Part shown: positions 57,556 to 64,000 of the stretch, in pieces
Numbering within the stretch: the stretch's first letter is position 1
Layout of the letters: every line of letters starts with the position of its first letter
Origin: Brevibacterium sp. CBA3109
GTDB lineage: Bacteria > Actinomycetota > Actinomycetes > Actinomycetales > Brevibacteriaceae
DNA length: 64,000 nucleotides
Assembly: GCF_040256645.1 (NCBI RefSeq)
Contig: NZ_CP158281.1
Span: 2,046,001 to 2,110,000, forward strand
Reading direction: 5' to 3'
The notes under the pieces: generated by a model
What the model was told of the DNA's origin: nothing
The model's database searches: none
What the model saw: only the letters and a program-made list of their open reading frames with translations
Translations under genes and position numbers: made by a program

Positions 57556-58656
57556 TCAACCTCTCAGAGCGCGAGTGACGATAGTGGCCATGGTGGCGGC
57601 GGCATTGGTCGGATAGTGCAGCTCGAGGGCCGCCTCGCTCATGGCATCCAAGCGGGCTTGGTCCCTGACCAGGGGCAGGATCTGATCGATCACGGTCGAC
57701 GGGGTGAAGTCCGCGTTGTCGACGAGCAGCGAGGCTCCGGCTCTGACGCTGCCGGCCGCGTTGAGACGCTGTTCACCGTTGCCGATGGCCAATGGTACGT
57801 AGAGCGCCGGAACCCCGACGACGGTGGCCTCGGAAACGGTCGCTGCACCGGAACGTGCCACGAGCAGATCAGCGACCGCGTAGGCCCTGTGCATTCCGTT
57901 CACGTAATCGACGACGTGGTAGTCGGACAACTCTGCCGCAGCTTCCCGCAGGGCCTCATCCTTGCCGGCACCGGTGATGTGCAGGACCTGTACCCCGTTC
58001 TCCTGGCACAGCGGCGCCGCTGCGAGGAATGCGTCGTTGATGCGCTGCGCCCCAGAGGACCCACCGGTCACCACGAGCACGGGTTTGTCGTCGCTCAGGC
58101 CGAGGTCTTCTCGCCATTCCTGTCGCTGGGCGAAGTCGCTGCGGTCGAGTGCGGAGATCTCGGTCGGCATCGGCATGCCGACCAATTCCGAATTGCGCAG
58201 CTTCGTATCGGGGAAGGTGACTCCGACCATTCCCCGTTTCGTCAGGACGGCGCCGAGGCGGTTGGCCATTCCGGGCTTGGCGTTGGCTTCGTGGACGAGC
58301 AGAGGGATGTTCGCCTGTTTGGCTGCGATGAAGGCGGGTGGGCAGACATAGCCGCCGACGCCGACGACGGCTTTGACATCTCGCTCGGCGATGATCTGTT
58401 TGACGCGCGAGACGTTGGCGGCGAAGCGTTTCGGAAATTTCAACGCGGCGGGGCTGATCGAACGTGGCATGGGCACCTTGTCGATGGTGAGGAGTTCGAA
58501 GCCGGCTTTCGGAACGATATCTGCTTCGAGCCCATCTGCGGTGCCGAGTGCGAAGACGTCCCAATCGGGATGGATCTCGCGCAGCTCACGGCCGATCGCC
58601 AACATGGGCGATATATGGCCGGTGGTGCCTCCACCGGCAAGGAGAATGCTCGTCAT
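57556..58656 (-). CDS. murG: Undecaprenyl-PP-MurNAc-pentapeptide GlcNAc transferase
   Basis: It adds GlcNAc to lipid I to make lipid II on the inner membrane face. The 366-residue GT-B enzyme shows GGGTTGHISPMLA, VGVGGYVCPPAFIAA, VVTGGSSGAQRIN and the UDP-binding RSGAATVSEA with an IGNGEQRLNA loop. It starts 1 bp after the ftsW stop. Confidence 0.97.
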   Translation of the reverse strand: MTSILLAGGGTTGHISPMLAIGRELREIHPDWDVFALGTADGLEADIVPKAGFELLTIDKVPMPRSISPAALKFPKRFAANVSRVKQIIAERDVKAVVGVGGYVCPPAFIAAKQANIPLLVHEANAKPGMANRLGAVLTKRGMVGVTFPDTKLRNSELVGMPMPTEISALDRSDFAQRQEWREDLGLSDDKPVLVVTGGSSGAQRINDAFLAAAPLCQENGVQVLHITGAGKDEALREAAAELSDYHVVDYVNGMHRAYAVADLLVARSGAATVSEATVVGVPALYVPLAIGNGEQRLNAAGSVRAGASLLVDNADFTPSTVIDQILPLVRDQARLDAMSEAALELHYPTNAAATMATIVTRALRG

Positions 58657-58657
58657 C

Positions 58658-60295
58658 TCACTTCTTTCTCTTTCTGGCCAATACTGCGAACGACGATCTC
58701 ACGCGGTCTTTGTGCAATTTGATCGCGGCGGGAGCTCCTTCCTCTGTTCGGGCAAAGGACAGAATCACCCCGACCGCCAGCAGAGACGCGACTATCGAGG
58801 ATCCGCCGTAGGACACGAAGGGCAGGGGCAGCCCGATGACCGGCAGGAGTCCGGTCACAACACAGATGTTGATTGCGGCCTGGCCGATCAGCCAAGCGAA
58901 GAGGCCGGCCGTAGCGACCTGGACGAACCTGGATTTCGAACGCAGGATCACCCGGACCATGCCGCAGGCCAACGCCACGAACATCAGTATCACCGCCAGC
59001 GACCCGAGCAGGCCGAGCTCCTCTCCGATGATGGCGAAGATGAAGTCATTGTGGGCTTCGGGCAGCCAGGACCATTTCTCTCGACTGGCGCCGAGGCCCA
59101 CACCCAACCAGCCTCCGGAGGCCAAGGAGAACAGACCGTGGTTGGACTGCCAGGCCTGACCGGTGACGTCGGACGCTGTCTGGTCGGCGTGGCCGGTGAG
59201 CGCGGCGGTGATGCGTTGGAGCCGGTTCTGCGAGCTGAAGACGAAGAATGCGGCGACGGCTCCCAGGGAGCCGAAGAGCAGCAGGAAGTACTTCCACGGG
59301 AAGAAGCCGATGAACAGACAGACGAGGGCCATGGCCATGAGTACCAGACCCGTGCCGAGGTCATTGCCGCCGACGACGAGACCGACAGCGAGGATGATGC
59401 CCGGGACGACGGGGATCATGGCGTGGCTGAAGGTTGTCATCTTTCCGTATTTGCGGGCCAGGATGGCACCCAACCACACAGCCAGGGCAACCTTGAGGAA
59501 CTCTGAGGGCTGGAGTTGGAACCCTCCGAACTGGATCCAGTTCGCGTTGCCCTTCGTTGACTTGCCGACACCCGGGAGGAAGACAGCCGCCTGCATGAAG
59601 ACGCCGAGCAGCAGCGCGGGCCAGGCCAGCTTGAGCCACCAGTTCAGCGGGACGAACGTGGCCGCGACCATGAGGGCGATGCCCATCGCGACGAAGCCTG
59701 CCTGCTTGTTGAAGTAGGCGAAGGATGATCCCGCTCCTCCGTCGTAGGAGGTGATCGAGGACGCTGAGAGGACCATGACGAGTCCGAGTGACGTCAGGGC
59801 GAGGACCGAAACCAGAATCAGGTAGTAGGTCGTCAGCGGGTAGGCAGAGACTCGGGCGAATTCACGCCGCACAGTGGCCAGCACTGCCCGCGCAGCTCCT
59901 GTCCGAGGCTGATTCTGAGCGTGGGTCGTTTGGGCGCTGTGGACGCTCGCTGACTGTCTGCCGCTGCGAGCCGAGCTCGTGGCCCTGGTCTTCTTCGCAA
60001 CGGTTTTCTTCGCGCCGGTCTTCTTCGCGCCGGTCTTCTTCGCAGCGGTTGTCTTCGCGCCGGCCTGTGTCGAAGCAGCACTCTCCGCACCGGCCTTGTG
60101 CGGCGTGGCCGGCCTCTTCGCGGTCGACGACCTCGCGCTCGCAGCCTTCTTCGTGGTCGGCGACTTCGCGCTCGGCTTCGCTGCGGCCTTCTTCGCTGCG
60201 GCCTTCGTGTCTCCAGCGCGGCCTACGGCCGGTTCGGCCGACATGGTCGATCGAAGACGGCGTGACTGAGATTTCGCGGTTGTCTGCCGTCCCAT
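58658..60295 (-). CDS. ftsW: Lipid II polymerase FtsW with a long basic N-terminal tail
   Basis: The SEDS glycosyltransferase of the divisome, 545 residues. The membrane part (from about residue 155) has ten transmembrane helices, NWIQFGGFQLQPSE with the catalytic-region glutamate-containing motif, and GLPLPFVSYGGSS. The first 150 residues are unusual: an alanine-, lysine- and serine-rich cytoplasmic tail with AKKTGAKKTGAKKTVAKKT-like repeats. The start ATG 60295 lies 1 bp beyond the murD stop, so the tail is inside the gene and not an artefact of a wrong start, although later starts within it cannot be excluded. Confidence 0.94.
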   Translation of the reverse strand: MGRQTTAKSQSRRLRSTMSAEPAVGRAGDTKAAAKKAAAKPSAKSPTTKKAASARSSTAKRPATPHKAGAESAASTQAGAKTTAAKKTGAKKTGAKKTVAKKTRATSSARSGRQSASVHSAQTTHAQNQPRTGAARAVLATVRREFARVSAYPLTTYYLILVSVLALTSLGLVMVLSASSITSYDGGAGSSFAYFNKQAGFVAMGIALMVAATFVPLNWWLKLAWPALLLGVFMQAAVFLPGVGKSTKGNANWIQFGGFQLQPSEFLKVALAVWLGAILARKYGKMTTFSHAMIPVVPGIILAVGLVVGGNDLGTGLVLMAMALVCLFIGFFPWKYFLLLFGSLGAVAAFFVFSSQNRLQRITAALTGHADQTASDVTGQAWQSNHGLFSLASGGWLGVGLGASREKWSWLPEAHNDFIFAIIGEELGLLGSLAVILMFVALACGMVRVILRSKSRFVQVATAGLFAWLIGQAAINICVVTGLLPVIGLPLPFVSYGGSSIVASLLAVGVILSFARTEEGAPAAIKLHKDRVRSSFAVLARKRKK

Positions 60296-60296
60296 G

Positions 60297-61832
60297 TCAG
60301 CTCCCCAGGTGAGCGTGGACAGCCTGAGTGAAGAGTTCACCCCGAGTGTTGTAGTTGAGGAATTGGTCCATGCTGGCTGCCGCGGGAGCCAGCAGCACGG
60401 TATCGCCGGCGTGGGCAATGCCTGCGGCAGCTTCCACTGCGGCAGCGACCACGGCTTCACCCCGGCGACGGGGAACTCCCGAGTCCACACCGAGCGCGGG
60501 TTCGATCCGGATCACGTTAAGGTCTGGAATGCTCGCAGCGATAGCCTCGCGGAAGGCAGCATCATCGGCTCCGATGAGCACGAGTGCTCGAAGACGATGG
60601 CCGTGGTCGGTGAACAGTGACGTGAAATCCGCGCCCTTGGGCAGTCCCCCGGCGATCCAGACGATCGAGTCGAAGCTGCTGAGCGAAGCGTTGGCCGCGT
60701 GGGTGTTCGTCGCCTTCGAATCGTCAACCCAGCTGACACCGTTGCCTTCAGCGACAGTGACCATGCGGTGCGCACCGAGCGAGTGATTCCTCAGGCCTTC
60801 GGAGATCGCCTGACCGGGAACTCCGATGCTGCGGGCCAGAGCGGCAGCGGCGAGAGCATTTGAGACTTGGTGGTCTGCCGGCTCTCGGCCGGGAACTCCT
60901 GTCGCTATGGCCACGTCATTCATGGAAGCGAGCTCCGCGGCCGAAGAGTAGCGCTGTGGGATGAAGGCGCGGTCAACCAGCATGTCCTCGACGACGCCCA
61001 ACTCTCCCGGTCGTGGGATGCCCGTGGTGAAGCCGATGGCTTTGGCACCCTCGACAACGTCGGCGTCTTCGACCATGCGCAGCGTCACCTCGTCACCGAC
61101 GTTGTAGATGCACGCGGTCTTGGCCTGGTGATAGATTTTGGCCTTATCGGCCTCATAGGCATCTGCGCTGCCGTGCCAATCCAGATGATCAGGGGCGATG
61201 TTGAGCACAGTGGCAGCATCAGCACTCAGCGAATACTGCCAGTGGAGCTGGAAACTTGAGAGTTCGATCGCCAGCACCTCGAGTCCGGGTTCGAGTACCG
61301 CTTCCAGAAGCGGTGCACCGATGTTGCCGCAGGCCTTGGCCTTCAGACCGTCGGCCAGGAGCATGGATTCGAGCATGGTCGTAGTCGTCGTCTTGCCGTT
61401 GGTGCCGGTGATGGCCAGCCACTTGGCATCGTTGGTGCCACGGATCCGCCATGCCAACTCGACCTCGCCGATGACGGGAACGCCCGCCTCGGCGGCGGCC
61501 AGGAGCAGCGGGTGGTCGGGACGCCAACCAGGTGATGTCACGACCAGATCGAGCGGTTCCTCGGGCAGTGTCGAGACATGATCGGCGCCGCGGCGTATAT
61601 CGACGTCGAAGACCTCGAGGATCTGTGCCTTCTCGCTGACATCCGCCTGATCATCGCCGTCGACGACGATCACGTCGGCACCGCGTTCGCCGAGGTGGAC
61701 AGCTGCGGGAAACCCAGTCACGCCGAGACCGGTGACGAGGATCCGCAGCCCGTCCAATGACGAGCTGGGCCCCACGAGTGCGGCCGGGATCGCCTCGGCG
61801 TTCGGATAATCAGTCAGGGGATTCTCAGCCAA
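60297..61832 (-). CDS. murD: UDP-N-acetylmuramoylalanine--D-glutamate ligase
   Basis: It adds D-glutamate to UDP-MurNAc-L-Ala. The 511-residue ligase has the N-terminal [21 protein letters not shown], the ATP loop [24 protein letters not shown], and [11 protein letters not shown] in the C-terminal domain. It overlaps mraY by 8 bp. It is longer than E. coli MurD (438), mostly by insertions in the middle domain, as in other actinobacteria. Confidence 0.96.
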   Translation of the reverse strand: MAENPLTDYPNAEAIPAALVGPSSSLDGLRILVTGLGVTGFPAAVHLGERGADVIVVDGDDQADVSEKAQILEVFDVDIRRGADHVSTLPEEPLDLVVTSPGWRPDHPLLLAAAEAGVPVIGEVELAWRIRGTNDAKWLAITGTNGKTTTTTMLESMLLADGLKAKACGNIGAPLLEAVLEPGLEVLAIELSSFQLHWQYSLSADAATVLNIAPDHLDWHGSADAYEADKAKIYHQAKTACIYNVGDEVTLRMVEDADVVEGAKAIGFTTGIPRPGELGVVEDMLVDRAFIPQRYSSAAELASMNDVAIATGVPGREPADHQVSNALAAAALARSIGVPGQAISEGLRNHSLGAHRMVTVAEGNGVSWVDDSKATNTHAANASLSSFDSIVWIAGGLPKGADFTSLFTDHGHRLRALVLIGADDAAFREAIAASIPDLNVIRIEPALGVDSGVPRRRGEAVVAAAVEAAAGIAHAGDTVLLAPAAASMDQFLNYNTRGELFTQAVHAHLGS

Positions 61833-62913
61833 GGCGAGACACCCATTCGGCGTAGAAGAGACAGATTCCGGCGATGACGAAGAGTGCGGCGATGATCCAG
61901 AAGCGCACCACGATCGTGACTTCTGCCCAGCCCTTGAGTTCGAAATGATGTTGGAGCGGCGCCATTCGGAAGACGCGTTTTCCGGTGGTCTTGAACGAGA
62001 TGACCTGGATGATCACGGACAGGGTGATGATGACGAAGAGTCCGCCGAGAGCGACGAGCAGAAGCTCGGTCCGCGACATGATCGCGAGGCCAGCGATTGC
62101 GCCGCCGATGGCCAGCGACCCCGTGTCGCCCATGAAGATCTTCGCGGGCGACGTGTTGAACCACAGGAAACCGAAACATGCTGCAGCCATGGCGCCCGCG
62201 ACCATTGCGAGGTCACGCGGATCGCGCATGTAATAGCAGGCGCTCGTGGCGTCTGTCATCAGATTGCAGTTCTGCGTCGACTGCCATGTGCCGATGACGA
62301 CGTAGGCGGCGAATACGACCACCGAAGCGCCCGCGGCCAATCCGTCGAGGCCGTCAGTCAAGTTCACCGCATTGGATACTGCGGTGACGATGAGGTTGGC
62401 CCAGATGACGAACAGGATGAGACCGAGCACTGCGGATCCGAAGGCCAGGTCGAGATTGGTGTCGCGAATGAACGACACCTTCGTCGACGCCGGGGTCTCT
62501 CCGAATGAGTTCGGGAACTGCAGTGCCATCACCGCGAATGAGATCCCGACGAAGGCCTGACCAAGGAGCTTGGGCAATGGTCGCAGTCCAAGAGAGCGCT
62601 GCTTCTTGATCTTGATGAAATCGTCGAGGAAGCCGACCACGCCGAGTCCCGCGGCCAGCCATAGGACGAGAAGTCCTGAAGCGGTGGGGACGGACCCTGT
62701 GAACAGGTGACCGAGCAGGTAGGCCAGGATGGCGGCACCGATGATGACGACGCCGCCCATGGTCGGAGTCCCGCGCTTCGTGGCGTGAGAGGTCGGACCG
62801 TCATCACGGACGAACTGGCCGTAGCTTCGTTTGACGAGGACGCGGATGAACAGCGGTGTGCCGACCATCGCCAGGATCAGTGCCAGGCAGGCGGCGAGCA
62901 GTACGGCGATCAT
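61825..62913 (-). CDS. mraY: Phospho-N-acetylmuramoyl-pentapeptide transferase
   Basis: It transfers phospho-MurNAc-pentapeptide to undecaprenyl phosphate, making lipid I. The 362-residue protein has ten transmembrane helices and the loop motifs [17 protein letters not shown] (catalytic aspartates), [13 protein letters not shown] and [12 protein letters not shown], with a PLQHHFEL histidine loop near the end. It overlaps both murF (4 bp) and murD (8 bp). Confidence 0.97.
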   Translation of the reverse strand: MIAVLLAACLALILAMVGTPLFIRVLVKRSYGQFVRDDGPTSHATKRGTPTMGGVVIIGAAILAYLLGHLFTGSVPTASGLLVLWLAAGLGVVGFLDDFIKIKKQRSLGLRPLPKLLGQAFVGISFAVMALQFPNSFGETPASTKVSFIRDTNLDLAFGSAVLGLILFVIWANLIVTAVSNAVNLTDGLDGLAAGASVVVFAAYVVIGTWQSTQNCNLMTDATSACYYMRDPRDLAMVAGAMAAACFGFLWFNTSPAKIFMGDTGSLAIGGAIAGLAIMSRTELLLVALGGLFVIITLSVIIQVISFKTTGKRVFRMAPLQHHFELKGWAEVTIVVRFWIIAALFVIAGICLFYAEWVSRLG

Positions 62914-64000
62914 TGGGCCCCCGATACACCGGCGATTTCATCTCCGAGATAGCGCAGGCCGGCATCTCTGGAGGATTTGAACAGGACGATATCCCCGGGA
63001 GCCAATTCCGCACTCAACAGGTCCTTCGCTTCGGCAGCGGTTGCGACCCACGCCGCTTCGTTGCCCCAGGAACCTTCGAGGTTCGCAGCGTTGAAGATAG
63101 GTTTTGCTCCGTCACCGACGACGATGGTGCGGGTGATGTTCAGTCGCACGACGAGCTCGCCGATATCGGAGTGGGCTGAGATCGATTCGTCGCCGAGCTC
63201 CAGCATTTCGCCGAGGACAGCGAAGGTCCGGCGTGGCCGACTGTCCTCGTCGCCGCGGCCCATCGATGCCAGCGTCTTCAAGGAGGCGCGCATTGATTCC
63301 GGGTTCGCGTTGTAGGCGTCATTGAGCACGGTCACGCCCGACGGGGAGTCGATGAGCTCCATCCGCCAACGGCTCGCGGCAGAGGACGTTGCGAGTGTGG
63401 TCACGATGGACTTCACTCCCACCCCACAGGCATGGGCAATGGCCGCGGAGGCCAAGGCGTTGCCGACGTGATGTTCACCGATCAGAGCCAGACGGACGTC
63501 CTGAGGCTCTTCTCCCGGCAAGATCAGTGAGAAGGCTGCGTGCCCGGAGGCGTCAGTCGAGACACCAGTGCCGCGGACAACGGAGTCCTCGCCCGCGACC
63601 CAATCGGGAAGCGATTCCCGTTGCGAGAACCACAATGTGTCGACCTCGGGTGAGAGCACCTCACGCATCCCGGCCACTCGAGGGTCGTCGGCGTTGAGAA
63701 TCGCAACGGACCCAGCGGTGAGAGACTCGACGAGTTCGGCCTTGGCACGGGCGGTGTTCTCAATCGAACCGAACACGCCTGAATGGGCGGTGCCGACAGC
63801 GAGTTCGACAGCAATGTCAGGACGGACCAGGCTGGTGAGGTAGGCAAGGTTGCCGATGGAACGAGCACCCATCTCAAGGACCAGGAAACGCGTGGTCTCC
63901 CCTGCCTGCAGAGCCGTCAGCGGCACTCCGACCTCATTGTTGTAGGAGTTGGGCGGCCACACTGTCTCGGCCTCGCCGGCGAGCAGATCGGCTGCAAGAT
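62910..64000 (-). CDS. murF: UDP-MurNAc-tripeptide--D-Ala-D-Ala ligase (N-terminus outside window)
   Basis: It adds D-Ala-D-Ala to the UDP-MurNAc tripeptide. About 363 C-terminal residues are present; the frame is open to the window edge, and the N-terminal domain and ATP loop lie outside. Visible motifs are [33 protein letters not shown] and [18 protein letters not shown] 63962 is internal and not the start. The 3' end overlaps mraY by 4 bp. Confidence 0.95.
   Translation of the reverse strand, partial: LAADLLAGEAETVWPPNSYNNEVGVPLTALQAGETTRFLVLEMGARSIGNLAYLTSLVRPDIAVELAVGTAHSGVFGSIENTARAKAELVESLTAGSVAILNADDPRVAGMREVLSPEVDTLWFSQRESLPDWVAGEDSVVRGTGVSTDASGHAAFSLILPGEEPQDVRLALIGEHHVGNALASAAIAHACGVGVKSIVTTLATSSAASRWRMELIDSPSGVTVLNDAYNANPESMRASLKTLASMGRGDEDSRPRRTFAVLGEMLELGDESISAHSDIGELVVRLNITRTIVVGDGAKPIFNAANLEGSWGNEAAWVATAAEAKDLLSAELAPGDIVLFKSSRDAGLRYLGDEIAGVSGAQ

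Overview
This window looks like the chromosome of a high-GC Gram-positive bacterium (Actinomycetota), most likely from the Brevibacterium/Micrococcales side. The evidence is gene content: SepH, Wag31/DivIVA, SepF, DUF3000, DUF3093, DUF3710, DUF4192 and DUF4193 families, a fused CydDC, a coproporphyrin-type haem pathway and an alanine/lysine-rich tail on the principal sigma factor. The order hemY-hemE-DUF3000-rnd-dxs, followed by the trmA-like/permease/trkA-trkA/OB-fold/DUF3710/dut/DUF3093/DUF4193 block and then sigA, is the conserved actinobacterial arrangement also known from Mycobacterium. The genus is inference.

Layout. 1-5.6 kb: haem genes (hemY partial, hemE), DUF3000-rnd and dxs. 5.9-13.2 kb: an accessory island of about 7.3 kb inserted in the 3' end of the aconitase gene. 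It holds a broken gene, a SEC-C protein, a PD-(D/E)XK nuclease-like protein and an AAA_13/RloC-like ATPase. 13.1-26.8 kb: acnA and the conserved block (RNA methyltransferase, permease, TrkA pair, OB-fold protein, dut, ferrochelatase, sepH). 26.7-34.4 kb: cydA-cydB-cydDC (cytochrome bd oxidase and its assembly exporter), facing a BlaI-type repressor and M56 peptidase pair. 34.4-43.7 kb: topoisomerase parE, a lipoprotein amidase, sigA, DUF4192, a spermidine-synthase-like protein and a HelD-like helicase. 44.0-51.1 kb: hisD-nrdR, dnaE and lspA-rluD. 51.2-64.0 kb: the division and cell-wall (dcw) cluster wag31, yggT, sepF, pgeF, ftsZ, ftsQ, murC, murG, ftsW, murD, mraY, murF. All dcw genes are on the minus strand, mostly overlapping or a few bases apart.

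The most interesting feature is the island. A second copy of the aconitase tail (encoding QYVLRQLA and a stop) lies 7.3 kb from the real gene, beside a strong terminator and next to dxs. The two tails share ACGTACTG at the junction, and beyond it differ only at synonymous third positions across QYVLRQLA. This is the signature of an element that integrated into acnA, carried its own replacement 3' end and pushed the original end away, as prophage e14 does in E. coli icd. No integrase is recognisable. The cargo looks like defence genes, with an RloC-like candidate tRNA anticodon nuclease as the best-supported member. A second clear regulatory finding is a pair of abutting 17-bp inverted repeats upstream of cydA, next to a divergent blaI-family gene. 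This suggests that the bd oxidase operon is controlled by a BlaI-type repressor.
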